A DNA stretch of 64,000 bases, taken from contig JBCBMY010000002.1 of NCBI GenBank assembly GCA_039822045.1, positions 1-64,000 of the forward strand, written 5' to 3'. This DNA is from HLUCCA09 sp039822045. Its GTDB lineage: Bacteria > Pseudomonadota > Alphaproteobacteria > Rhodobacterales > Rhodobacteraceae. The position numbers were made by a program, and so were the translations under genes. The notes under the pieces were generated by a model. The model did not search any database. It saw only the letters and a list, made by a program, of their open reading frames with translations, and had not been told where the DNA came from. This document shows, piece by piece, positions 9,059 to 17,426 of the stretch. Numbering within the stretch: the first letter of the stretch is position 1; each line of letters starts with the position of its first letter.

Positions 9059-9739
9059 ATGTCCTTCGCCACCCGCGCCTATTCCGTCGCCGCCCTGATG
9101 TCTCTCGTCCTTGCGGCAAGCCCGGCCATGTCCGAGCAGCTGAATGCCGACGATGTGCTCTCCCGGCTGAACAGCCAGCGCGATCTTTGGAAGGATGCAG
9201 CGTCGGGCACGTTCAGCGCGACGCGCTCCCTCGCCGGCGGCGGCACGCGCGGGCTGCAGGTGATCAAAGCCACGGATCTCGGTATCTCCGACGAAGCCCA
9301 GCCGCTCCCCGATGACGGGCGCACCGAGATCGCCGTCGGGGGCACCGGTCAGGGCGCGGCCGACGTGATCGAAGCGGCCGCCGGCGCCTACGGCCAGTTT
9401 CAGGCCGACATGCGTATCGAGCTCGAAATCAACTTCTCCCTCGATTCCGCCGCCTTGGCCGCCTCAGAGGCGGAAAAGCTTCAGGTGATGTGCAACGCAC
9501 TCCGCCAGTCGGATTTCGTCGTCCGCGTCGTCGGCCACACCGACAGCCGCGGCTCCGACGCCTATAACATGCAACTGTCGCTCCTGCGGGCCCGCGAAGT
9601 CGCCCGCCACTTCGTCGAGGATTGCGGAATCCCCGCCGACCGCCTCGAGGTCATGGGCCTCGGCGAAGCCGTCCCGGCCAACCCCGGCGACCCCAGAGCC
9701 GACGAAAACCGCCGCGTCGAATTCCAGGCGGTGGGGTAG
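9059..9739 (+). CDS. OmpA-family outer-membrane/peptidoglycan-binding protein
   Basis: The 226-aa product starts with a Sec signal peptide (hydrophobic 7-24, predicted cut near SPAMS-EQ). A low-complexity Gly/Thr-rich middle follows, then an OmpA C-terminal domain at about 118-226. The domain shows the peptidoglycan-binding signature VVGHTDSRGSDAYNMQLSLLRA with the key Asp and Arg, then DENRRVEF. It probably tethers the outer envelope to peptidoglycan. The ATG at 9059 is preferred over an upstream TTG because TGAGG sits 6 nt ahead. It is a stand-alone gene after the pst operon. Confidence 0.82.
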   Translation: MSFATRAYSVAALMSLVLAASPAMSEQLNADDVLSRLNSQRDLWKDAASGTFSATRSLAGGGTRGLQVIKATDLGISDEAQPLPDDGRTEIAVGGTGQGAADVIEAAAGAYGQFQADMRIELEINFSLDSAALAASEAEKLQVMCNALRQSDFVVRVVGHTDSRGSDAYNMQLSLLRAREVARHFVEDCGIPADRLEVMGLGEAVPANPGDPRADENRRVEFQAVG

Positions 9740-10167
9740 CCGGAACAAGGTGCTCCCGGCGCCAGGCCAAGTCTGATAATCAGGATTATGTAAAAATGAG
9801 ATGCGTGTAAAAGCAGGCGCTTAGCGCTTTCCGGTCCGGCCTGCACCGCACTGCAGCGACTGGCTCGTGGACCGTCTCAACCCCGGATACTCACGTGAGG
9901 CCGTGAGACGCCACAGGATCGAGGCGCTCGTCCGCCGTCCACCGACGTGCCGCGGCTCGGGCACCCCTCAAACTTCAGCGGCCCGACCAGATCCTCGTGG
10001 GACGGCCCACGATACCGCGCATTCCGTTCTAAATCAGCCACTTCCCGGACATTGTTCACGTCTCCGCCCTTGACCTCACAGGCCACCTCACGACTAGTTG
10101 AGCCGCCATGACGTAGGGTCGACATATCTGCGGCCCTCGGCTTAAGTCGCAGTTCGGAGGTGGTTTT
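9740..10167 (+). other. 428-bp intergenic region, nothing identified
   Basis: No supportable gene lies here. Frames that cross it on the minus strand are antisense extensions of aroQ. There is an AT-rich patch near 9775-9800 and a GGAGGT ribosome site just before aroQ. No clear promoter, terminator or repeat was recognised. Confidence 0.6.
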
Positions 10168-10611
10168 ATGCGTGATGTGTTGGTTTTGAACGGCCCCAAT
10201 CTGAACCTTCTCGGCACGCGGCAGCCCGAGGTCTATGGCACAACCACACTCACCGATATCGAAACGCTCTGCCGCGAGACCGGCGAAGCTCTGGGGCTCA
10301 GCGTCACCTGCAGCCAGTCCAACATCGAGGGCGCGCTGGTCGACAGGCTTCATGCAGCGCGCGACACGGCCCACGGCGTTGTCCTGAACGCGGGCGCCTA
10401 CACCCACACCTCCATTGCGCTCCGCGATGCCATCTCCGCGATCGACGTGCCGGTGGTCGAGGTGCATCTGTCCAATATCCATGCCCGCGAGCCCTTCCGG
10501 CACGTCTCCCACATCGCCCCCGTTGCGCTCGGCCAGATCGCGGGCTTCGGCGCGCACAGCTATGTGCTGGCACTCCACGCGCTCCACGCCCATCTCGAGG
10601 GCGCGCCATGA
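10168..10611 (+). CDS. aroQ: type II 3-dehydroquinate dehydratase
   Basis: This cytoplasmic enzyme dehydrates 3-dehydroquinate to 3-dehydroshikimate in the shikimate pathway. The 147-aa length is typical of the type II dodecameric enzyme. Motifs in order are LNGPNLNLLGTRQPEVYG (substrate loop with catalytic Arg and Tyr), CSQSNIEGALVDRLH, VLNAGAYTHTSIALRDA (Asn, His), and VEVHLSNIHAREPFRHVS. A GGAGGTGG ribosome site precedes the ATG. The stop overlaps the next gene, a LuxR-type regulator, by ATGA, which couples a housekeeping enzyme to a regulator. Confidence 0.95.
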   Translation: MRDVLVLNGPNLNLLGTRQPEVYGTTTLTDIETLCRETGEALGLSVTCSQSNIEGALVDRLHAARDTAHGVVLNAGAYTHTSIALRDAISAIDVPVVEVHLSNIHAREPFRHVSHIAPVALGQIAGFGAHSYVLALHALHAHLEGAP

Positions 10612-11351
10612 TCGACTTCGTCGAAGAGGCCATGGCATGCCGCGACATCCAGGAACTCTGGGACCTGCACTGCTCCCGGCTGATCGCGCTCGGCTTTCCG
10701 CGGCTGATGTACGGGTCCACCAAGTCGCGCGACGGCAAGTCCCTCGGCGCGCCCGAAGACGCGCTGATGCTCACCAACCACGGCGCCGACTACGTGCGCG
10801 GCTTCGTCGGCGGCGGTCTCTTTTCCAAGGCGCCGATGACGCGCTGGTGTATGGAAAATACCGGCGCCTGCTCCTGGCGCTGGGTCGACGAGCAGGACGC
10901 TGCGGGCCGATTGAGCCCCGAAGAGCGCCGCGTGCACCAGTTCAGCCGAAGCCACGGCCTTGTCGCCGGCTACACGATCAGCTTTGTCGACCTGTCCCAG
11001 CGCACCAAAGCTGCGATGAGCCTCGGCGCCCCCCGCGGTCTGACCCATGACGACGCCGAAGCCGCCTGGGCCCGGCATGGGCGCGAGGTCCTGGCGATCT
11101 GCAACGTTGCCCACCTGCGCTACGCGTCCCTGCCCCACCACGGCGCCCGCCGCCCGCTCACGCCGCGGCAGCGCGAGGTGCTCGAATGGATCGGCCAGGG
11201 CAAGACCAGCGGCGAGGCGGCCAGCGCTATGGGGCTGACCGTCGCAACAGTCGAAAAGCATCTCCGCCTCGCGCGCGAGGCCCTCGGCGTCGATACAACA
11301 CCCCAGGCCGTCTTCAAGGCTGGCGTACAGAATCAGATATATGTCCTCTGA
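10608..11351 (+). CDS. LuxR-family regulator (solo) with altered signal pocket
   Basis: The 247-aa product has an autoinducer-binding-type domain (about 5-165) and a LuxR helix-turn-helix (about 180-245: LTPRQREVLEWIGQGKTSGEAA then TVEKHLRLAREALGV). No luxI synthase gene lies nearby, so it is a solo regulator. Placed against the invariant TraR/LuxR pocket residues at exact spacing, Trp57 becomes Tyr62, Tyr61 becomes Phe66, Asp70 becomes Ala75, and Trp85 is kept as Trp90. Losing the Asp that binds the acyl-homoserine-lactone amide suggests a different ligand or none. It is translationally coupled to aroQ. The residue comparison is by eye. Confidence 0.82.
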   Translation: MIDFVEEAMACRDIQELWDLHCSRLIALGFPRLMYGSTKSRDGKSLGAPEDALMLTNHGADYVRGFVGGGLFSKAPMTRWCMENTGACSWRWVDEQDAAGRLSPEERRVHQFSRSHGLVAGYTISFVDLSQRTKAAMSLGAPRGLTHDDAEAAWARHGREVLAICNVAHLRYASLPHHGARRPLTPRQREVLEWIGQGKTSGEAASAMGLTVATVEKHLRLAREALGVDTTPQAVFKAGVQNQIYVL

Positions 11352-11785
11352 ATGCCCTCAGATTCGGCAAAACAGGCGCATCATCCTAGGGTCGAGTGGA
11401 AGAAGCTGTGAACACGCCGTGAATAAAACTGACCAATTGGTTCAGGTCAGGATTTCCAGACTACCTTTCCCCGCCGTAACTTGGCACAACTAACGCGTTC
11501 CGTGAGTGGTGGCATTGGCCAAGGAACCGCGGGGGGTGCTGCGCGATTACGCAAGAACTCGCTCGTTTCCGGGCAACCGGGTTGCCGGCCCGTTGGTGCA
11601 TAGTCCGCCATGCGGGTCGGCCTTTGCCCGGCCGGGTCAAACCAACTTCCTGAAATTCGGTGCGCGCCCTGGGGTGGACGCTGCCTGTTCCCAAAAGGAC
11701 AGGTCCTCCCGGCAGGCCGCTCTGATCTCTGCCTGATCGAGGGACAACCCGATATAGCGGTCTGCCCCTCGACCCGGCGCTTGGG
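11352..11785 (+). other. 434-bp region between luxR solo and tsf (convergent)
   Basis: No gene is supported. On the minus strand, after the tsf stop, GGTCGAGGG can pair (one G-U) with CCCTCGATC about 20 nt later, and a second potential stem (CCTGT...ACAGG) follows; either could help end the rpsB-tsf transcript, but neither has a good U-run. The rest shows nothing recognisable. Confidence 0.4.
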
Positions 11786-12667
11786 TCAGCCCTGTGCGGC
11801 CTTGGCAACCTCGGCGGCGAAGTCTTCCTTCTCCACCTCGATCCCCTCGCCCACCTCGAAGCGGACAAAACCGGTGATCGTCGCACCCGCATCAGCGGCC
11901 GCCTGCCCCACCGTCTTGTCCGGGTCGACCACAAAGCTCTGGTTCAGGAGCGTGATCTCGGCCAGGAACTTTTTCATCCGGCCCATGATCATCTTCTCGA
12001 TCACCGCCTCCGGCTTGCCGCTCTCGCGCGCAATGTCCATCTGGACCTGCTTTTCCTTCTCCACGATCGCGGGGTCGAGCTCGGCCTCGTTGAGCGCCTG
12101 CGGGCGCGGGTCGGCCGCGGCCACATGCATCGCCACCTGACGGCCAAAGCCCGCATCGCCGCCGGTCATCGCCACCAGCACGCCGATCTTGCCCATGCCG
12201 TCGGCCGCCGCGTTGTGGACATAGCTCACCACCGTGTCGCCCTCGATCTTCGCTATCCGGCGCAGCGACATGTTCTCGCCGATCGTCGCGATCTTGTCGG
12301 TCAGGGTGTCGGTCACCGACTTGCCGCCCAGATCGGCCGCACCCAGCGCATCGACATCGGCCGCAGAGACCGCGGCGCCGGCGATGCCCGCGACCATCTC
12401 CTGGAACTCGGCGTTCTTCGCCACGAAGTCGGTCTCCGAGTTCACCTCAACCGCAACGCCCGTGCCGCCGTCCACACGCACGGCCACCAGCCCCTCGGCC
12501 GCCGTCCGGCCGGACTTTTTGGCGGCCTTCGCCAGGCCCTTGGTGCGCAGCCAGTCGGCGGCCGCGTCCATATCGCCGTCGGTTTCGGTCAGGGCCTTCT
12601 TTGCGTCCATCATGCCCGCGCCCGTCTTGTCGCGCAGTTCTTTCACCAGTGCAGCGGTGATCGCCAT
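11786..12667 (-). CDS. tsf: elongation factor Ts
   Basis: EF-Ts exchanges GDP for GTP on EF-Tu. The 293-aa product begins with the UBA-like N-terminal domain (VKELRDKTGAGMMDAKKAL at about 8-26), followed by the core with the TDFVAKN motif (about 80-86) and the dimerisation region ending in a C-terminal module. It is downstream of rpsB on the same strand with a 99-bp gap, the classical rpsB-tsf order. Confidence 0.97.
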   Translation of the reverse strand: MAITAALVKELRDKTGAGMMDAKKALTETDGDMDAAADWLRTKGLAKAAKKSGRTAAEGLVAVRVDGGTGVAVEVNSETDFVAKNAEFQEMVAGIAGAAVSAADVDALGAADLGGKSVTDTLTDKIATIGENMSLRRIAKIEGDTVVSYVHNAAADGMGKIGVLVAMTGGDAGFGRQVAMHVAAADPRPQALNEAELDPAIVEKEKQVQMDIARESGKPEAVIEKMIMGRMKKFLAEITLLNQSFVVDPDKTVGQAAADAGATITGFVRFEVGEGIEVEKEDFAAEVAKAAQG

Positions 12668-12766
12668 GATCGCGTCTCCTCGATTGGTTCTTGCCGCGGC
12701 GGGCTTACCCCGCCGCGCATGTCAGTTCGGTGACAGAGGGCCGCGCGTCGGCCCCGGGGCGATCGA

Positions 12767-13606
12767 TCAGGCCGTTTCAGCCGCCGCCGCAGCCACCTGC
12801 GCCTCGGCATCGGCCGCTTCCGCCTCGGCCGCCGCGGTTTCGGCCGCCTCGGCTTCGGCCAGCGCCTCTTCGACAAAGCCCTCTTCCATCTCGCCCAGAT
12901 CGATGCCGGCGGCATCCATCTGCGCCGACATCCCGTCGAGGGCCGCCCGGCTCACCAGGTCGCAGTAAAGCGAGATCGCCCGCGCCGCGTCGTCATTGCC
13001 CGGGATGACATAGTCCACCCCCTCGGGCGAGCAGTTGGTGTCGACCACGGCGACGACCGGAATGCCAAGCTTCTTGGCCTCCAGGATCGCCAGATCCTCC
13101 TTGCCCACATCGATGATGAACAGCAGATCGGGCAGGCCGCCCATCTCGCGGATACCGCCGAGCGAGGCCTGCAGCTTCTGCTGGTCGCGCTCCATGCCCA
13201 GGCGCTCTTTCTTGGTCAGGCCCTCGGCCCCCAGCGCCATCTGCTCGTCGATTTCCTTCAACCGCTGGATCGACTGGCTCACGGTCTTCCAGTTCGTCAG
13301 CGTGCCGCCCAGCCAGCGGTGGTTCATGTAATATTGCGCGCATTTCTCGGCGGCGTCCGCCACCGGCTTCTGCGCCTGCCGCTTGGTCCCGACAAACAGG
13401 ATGCGGCCGCCCTTGGCCACCGTCTCGCGCACCGCGTTCAGCGCGGCGTCGAGCATCGGCACCGTCTGCGTCAGGTCGAGAATGTGAATGCCGTTGCGGT
13501 CCCCATAGATGAATTCGCCCATCCGGGGGTTCCAGCGCTGGGTCTGGTGGCCAAAGTGCACGCCCGCTTCCAAAAGCTGGCGCATAGAAAAACTAGGCAG
13601 AGACAT
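12767..13606 (-). CDS. rpsB: 30S ribosomal protein S2
   Basis: S2 is a structural protein of the small ribosomal subunit. The 279-aa product contains the S2 signatures MRQLLEAGVHFGHQTQRWNP near the N-terminus and the central VDTNCSPEGVDYVIPGNDDA. It carries an Ala/Glu-rich C-terminal tail (about 235-279) longer than in E. coli, which is common in alphaproteobacteria. It is first in an operon with tsf. A 238-bp leader and promoter region separates it from the divergent membrane-protein gene at 13845. Confidence 0.97.
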   Translation of the reverse strand: MSLPSFSMRQLLEAGVHFGHQTQRWNPRMGEFIYGDRNGIHILDLTQTVPMLDAALNAVRETVAKGGRILFVGTKRQAQKPVADAAEKCAQYYMNHRWLGGTLTNWKTVSQSIQRLKEIDEQMALGAEGLTKKERLGMERDQQKLQASLGGIREMGGLPDLLFIIDVGKEDLAILEAKKLGIPVVAVVDTNCSPEGVDYVIPGNDDAARAISLYCDLVSRAALDGMSAQMDAAGIDLGEMEEGFVEEALAEAEAAETAAAEAEAADAEAQVAAAAAETA

Positions 13607-13722
13607 CTGCGTTGTGTCCTTTCCGGTTTGATCCTCGGCAGCGCATCAGGGATCTCTCCCAACCGGTGGACGACACGGGGATGTTTCCCCCGACCGCCCG
13701 ACGCTGCCTGTGAAGTGCGCGC

Positions 13723-13751
13723 CCCTTAGAATAAAACGTGAAACTCCGCAA
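13723..13751 (-). promoter_or_regulatory. possible sigma-70 promoter for rpsB-tsf
   Basis: On the minus strand a TTGCGG -35 (13746-13751) is separated by 17 bp from TAAGGG (13723-13728). A better-looking -10, TATTCT, lies 5 bp closer but at a 12-bp spacing. The choice is uncertain; the location 117-145 bp before the rpsB start is reasonable. Confidence 0.35.
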
Positions 13752-13844
13752 GGGGGTGCGCCACGTTCGATGACCGGCCGCGCAACCGGTGGTAGGTCTT
13801 CACGATAACCGCCGCCGATCCCATCGCAGTCGAGAGGACGACCC

Positions 13845-15725
13845 ATGCTTCTCTTGCTTACGATCATCGTGGTTCTCGTCGTGCATCCGGCCCTCTATCG
13901 AAGCGGCCGGACCCGTATCGCACTCGCACCCGGCCGGGGCCCGTGGATCGGTCTGGCGGTCGGCATCCTGTTTTCCCTCGTGCCCTATATCGCGGTTGCC
14001 ATCCGCTTGCTGAACGTCCAGCCGCTAGCGTCCCTCGGCAACGTCCTTCTGGTCTGGCTCGGGAGCTTGGGCGCAGGGTTGCTGATCGCCTATGCCGCCA
14101 TGCTGCTCCTCGCCCGCTATGTGACCGGCCTCCGGCTCATCGCGCTTGCCGCCCTCACGCCGTGGGCGGCGTTCACACTCTGGTCCCTCTTTCACTACGG
14201 CCCGGCCTGGGGACGCGACGCGCCCCTCCAATTGCTCGCCTCGCTCGTCCCCGTTCTCGGCACGGCCGCATTTCTCATCCTGAGCTTTCGAACGGGCGAC
14301 GCCCGGCCCCCCACGCGCTTCGACAGGAGGTCAAGCATGTTGTACCACCTAAGCAAGAACGAACCGCAGCGCCTGCTCGAGGGCGCGGCCGCCACCGGCC
14401 GGTTTCCCGGAAAAGCCGCGTTCCTGAACCAGGAGTTCAATCACACCAACGCGCGGCCGCCCGGTCTCGGCGTGCAGCGTGACCGTATTGTTGCAAAGCT
14501 TGAGGAAGCCGACCGCCGCCGCCTCCTTCGCGCCTTTGCCTATACCGTCCTCCTGGCCATCGTCTTCGTGGCCCTGATCGTCGATCTTTCCGTCGAGCGC
14601 TTCCCGATCCTGGGCCTGATCGCCCTGTCCGGCGCGATGCTCTACACGCTGCGCTGCCTCTATATCGACCGCTACACAATCGCCGCCGACTATGCGCCCT
14701 GGGTCTTCAACAATCGCGAAACCGAAACCTACCAGCCCGACGATCTGGGTCCGGCCGATCTCATCGTCTATCCGGGCGTCAGCCCGATGTCGGCCTTCGG
14801 TGTCTCGGTGAACAGCGCCGTTCTCACCGTCGATGCCGAACGCGGCCCCGACGGCGCGGCGATGACCAATGGCACCCGTCCCGAGGTGCGCGTGTCCGAC
14901 ATCGAGGATGCCATCGCCAAGTCCGTCGCGGCGTCCGGGGTCGTCGATACCGTTGTGCGGCGGCTCTACTTCGTCCAGGGCGCCAATGTGCCCAACGACC
15001 TCCTTCTAACCCGCGAAGGCCCGCCGCACACGGCGATCTCTCCCGAATGGGTCTCGCGGATCGACGAGGACCCCCATGCTCCCATTCGGCGCTATCTCTG
15101 GATGGCCAAGGCGGAATGGTCCGGCGATCTGGTCCTCAACTACTTCGTGCGGATCTTCCGCAGCGGCGGCGATCTTTCGCTCGAACTGCATGCCATCTAT
15201 ATGCCGCCGATTGGCTGGCGCTACCGCTGGGTCGACAGCATCCCACCCCGAAGCCTGCAAACGCTCGTGGCCGACCTTGCTGCATCGCCGCTTCTCGCGA
15301 TCTGGGAGATGCTGTCTGCCCCGGTGATTTTGCTGACACGCGCTCTCGCGGCCTTGGTGCGGATCCTCGTTGATCCAACAGCCGCGATTGCGCGCGCCGC
15401 CCGCAACACCGTCGGCTACGATTACGGCGCCCCCCTGCCCCTGCGGCGCCAGGCGTCCGAGGGGGAGGCGATGTCCTTCTTCCACCTGATGGACCGCCGG
15501 GTGACCGAGATGGCGCTGACCGGCCGCATCCTACGCACCTTCGCCGACTATCTCGATGAGCTGGGCATCGACACGGCCGACCTGCGCGAGCAGCGCTCCG
15601 TGATGCTGAACCAGGGCGTCATCGTCAACAACGGCGACTTCAAGGCCGAAAACGTGGCCACGGGCATCGGCGCGCGCATCAGTCAAACCGCGCGCAACGT
15701 GCAGCAAGCGGGAGCAAGACCATGA
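13845..15725 (+). CDS. multi-pass membrane protein of unknown function with C-terminal NQG...NVA..G..A.IS motif
   Basis: This 626-aa product is not assigned to a named family. Five hydrophobic segments lie in the first 150 residues (about 1-18, 30-55, 62-90, 95-118, 128-150). A linker follows, then two more at about 225-248 and 250-270. The remaining 350 residues are mainly soluble, with a YPGVSPMSAFGVSV stretch near 313, RLYFVQGANVPND near 370 and R-Y-R-W near 460, and another hydrophobic patch at about 480-515. Residues 589-613 form a motif that recurs at residues 8-32 of the next, overlapping gene. From memory, the soluble part resembles conserved membrane proteins of actinobacteria; this is unverified. 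Function is unknown. Confidence 0.7.
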   Translation: MLLLLTIIVVLVVHPALYRSGRTRIALAPGRGPWIGLAVGILFSLVPYIAVAIRLLNVQPLASLGNVLLVWLGSLGAGLLIAYAAMLLLARYVTGLRLIALAALTPWAAFTLWSLFHYGPAWGRDAPLQLLASLVPVLGTAAFLILSFRTGDARPPTRFDRRSSMLYHLSKNEPQRLLEGAAATGRFPGKAAFLNQEFNHTNARPPGLGVQRDRIVAKLEEADRRRLLRAFAYTVLLAIVFVALIVDLSVERFPILGLIALSGAMLYTLRCLYIDRYTIAADYAPWVFNNRETETYQPDDLGPADLIVYPGVSPMSAFGVSVNSAVLTVDAERGPDGAAMTNGTRPEVRVSDIEDAIAKSVAASGVVDTVVRRLYFVQGANVPNDLLLTREGPPHTAISPEWVSRIDEDPHAPIRRYLWMAKAEWSGDLVLNYFVRIFRSGGDLSLELHAIYMPPIGWRYRWVDSIPPRSLQTLVADLAASPLLAIWEMLSAPVILLTRALAALVRILVDPTAAIARAARNTVGYDYGAPLPLRRQASEGEAMSFFHLMDRRVTEMALTGRILRTFADYLDELGIDTADLREQRSVMLNQGVIVNNGDFKAENVATGIGARISQTARNVQQAGARP

Positions 15726-16093
15726 CGAAGAGGACACCCACGAATCAGGGCATCCAGATGGGGGGCGGCACCCTGACCGCCCAGAATGTGGCTGTGGGCG
15801 ACAATGCCTCGATCTCGGTCAATGCGCCCCAGATCGGCCCGGTCGCGTCCGATCTCGAGGCGATCCGGGCTCTGCTGCGGGATGCCGGTCTGCCCGAAGA
15901 CGCGCGGGCCGAGGCCGAAGCGGCCGTGCGTGACATCGCGGAGGAGGCCGAGGCATCAACCCCGTCGCTCGAACGCGTCGACCAGGCGCTGTCCGTCCTC
16001 AAGAATCTGGGGGACGCCGGCGGCAGCCTCCTGTCGTTCGGAACCGCGCTCGCCCCGCATCTCGTGGCCGTGGCCCGCGCGTTCGGCCTTTAG
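15722..16093 (+). CDS. small protein sharing the NVA..G..A.IS motif with its neighbour
   Basis: This 123-aa product was not recognised. Its start overlaps the stop of the membrane-protein gene by 4 bp (ATGA), so the pair is co-translated. Residues 8-32 (beginning NQGIQMGGG, then AQNVAVGDNASIS) match residues 589-613 of that protein at 12 of 25 positions without gaps. The middle (about 42-95) is acidic and predicted helical, with heptad-like Leu/Ala spacing. The C-terminal 25 residues (GGSLLSFGTALAPHLVAVARAFGL) form a hydrophobic, amphipathic helix that could touch the membrane. The role may be to bind or cap its partner; this is inference. Confidence 0.7.
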   Translation: MTKRTPTNQGIQMGGGTLTAQNVAVGDNASISVNAPQIGPVASDLEAIRALLRDAGLPEDARAEAEAAVRDIAEEAEASTPSLERVDQALSVLKNLGDAGGSLLSFGTALAPHLVAVARAFGL

Positions 16094-16144
16094 GCCGGCA
16101 CCGTCGCACCTTGTAAACGGCACGGCCGCGCCCCACAAAGAGCC

Positions 16145-16366
16145 ATGCCGCGCTTGGTCCTCCCCCTTCTCGTCCCCGTCGCTCTGGTCGCCGGCTGCTC
16201 GGCCCCGACCGAGGAGGCGACGATCGCCAACCCCGCCGCCACCTCCTGCATCGACCAGGGTGGAACCTACACATTCAACACCACCGACGAGGCAGGGGGC
16301 ACATGCACCCTGCCCGACGGCCGCACGGTCGACGCCTGGGAGCTATTGCGCGCCAACACCGGCTAG
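16145..16366 (+). CDS. DUF333 lipoprotein
   Basis: The 73-aa product has a short signal peptide ending in a lipobox (VALVAGC, Cys18), so it is an exported lipoprotein. The mature part carries the DUF333 pattern: ANPAATSCIDQGGTY, then GGTCTLPDGRTVDAWELLR with two further Cys. Members of this family are small envelope lipoproteins of unclear role, sometimes labelled hemolysin-like. The mature N-terminus is Ser-Ala-Pro. It lies alone 51 bp after the preceding unit. Confidence 0.8.
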   Translation: MPRLVLPLLVPVALVAGCSAPTEEATIANPAATSCIDQGGTYTFNTTDEAGGTCTLPDGRTVDAWELLRANTG

Positions 16367-16535
16367 CGCGTCCACCGCGCGGCGGAGCCAATGGCGCCGA
16401 ACGACCCGCCTGATGCCCCCCGTGGCCTGCCGCCCACCTTGAGAGCAGGCACCCGACGCGGAGGCGTCCGCACGTTCCGCTCAACCAGACGGATTGCCAG
16501 CTTGTCACCCCCGCGCGCGCGCTGCATGAAAGGCC

Positions 16536-17426
16536 ATGCGCCGCGAACGCCCGGATATCCTCTGCATCGGCTCCGTCCTGTGGGACGTGATCGGCCGCAC
16601 GCCCCGCAAGATGTCCCTCGGCCACGATGTGCCTGGCCGAATCGAGCGGCTGCCCGGCGGCGTCGCGATGAACATCGCGATGGCCTGCATGCGCGAGGGC
16701 CTGCGCCCCGCCCTCCTCACGGTTCTGGGTCGCGACGCCGAAGGCCGCGCCCTCGCCGATGCCTGTTCCGGGCTCGGCCTGATCACCGACCATGTCACCT
16801 GGTCCGACGAGCTCCCGACCGACCGCTACATGGCCATCGAGGCCGGAAACGGCCTCGTTGCCGCCGTGGCCGATGCCCATTCCCTCGAGGCGGTCGGCGC
16901 GCTCATTCTGCAGCCGCTAAGCGATGGGGCCCTGGCCGCGGCCGACACGCCCTGGCGCGGCGCCGTCGCGCTCGATGGCAACCTGACCGAGGCGCTTCTG
17001 TCCGAGATCGCCACATCACCCGCCTTTTCGGCCTGCGACCTGCGCGTCGCGCCCGCCTCTCCCGGCAAAGCCGCCCGTCTGAAGCCGCTCCTGTCGCACC
17101 CGCGCGCCACCGTCTATGTCAATCTGATCGAGGCCGGCCTGATCTGCGGCGCGGTGTTTTCCTCGTCCGAGGCCGCCGCCCGCGCCCTGATCGAGATCGG
17201 CGCCCGCCGTGTCCTTGTCACCGACGGCGCCGCTCCCATGGCCGAGGCCCGCGCCGACGGCGCCCTGCACATGCTCGCGCCGCCCTCGGTGTCGGTCTCG
17301 CGCATCACGGGGGCGGGCGACACCTTCATGGCCTCTCACATCGCCGCCGAACGCCGCGGGCTCGAAGGCGCCGCCGCGCTCGAAGAGGCCCTGGCCGCCA
17401 CCGCCCTCTACGTCTCGACCGCATGA
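16536..17426 (+). CDS. psuK: PfkB-family kinase, probable pseudouridine kinase
   Basis: Pseudouridine kinase phosphorylates pseudouridine to its 5'-phosphate. The 296-aa product has the PfkB fold: an N-terminal CIGSVLWDVIGR strand, the substrate loop GGVAMNIAMACMREG (about 41-55) and the C-terminal catalytic/anion-hole motif ITGAGDTFMASH (about 254-265, catalytic Asp in GAGD). Substrate assignment rests on the directly following, overlapping psuG (ATGA); the kinase family alone would only say sugar or nucleoside kinase. Transporters for pseudouridine are not in view, so salvage from RNA turnover is likely. Confidence 0.83.
   Translation: MRRERPDILCIGSVLWDVIGRTPRKMSLGHDVPGRIERLPGGVAMNIAMACMREGLRPALLTVLGRDAEGRALADACSGLGLITDHVTWSDELPTDRYMAIEAGNGLVAAVADAHSLEAVGALILQPLSDGALAAADTPWRGAVALDGNLTEALLSEIATSPAFSACDLRVAPASPGKAARLKPLLSHPRATVYVNLIEAGLICGAVFSSSEAAARALIEIGARRVLVTDGAAPMAEARADGALHMLAPPSVSVSRITGAGDTFMASHIAAERRGLEGAAALEEALAATALYVSTA

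Noticed and set aside
9877..10638. Minus-strand frame of 253 codons over aroQ and the upstream gap
   Set aside because: Most of it is antisense to aroQ; the remainder in the gap has no recognisable motif. A decayed gene was considered but cannot be supported.
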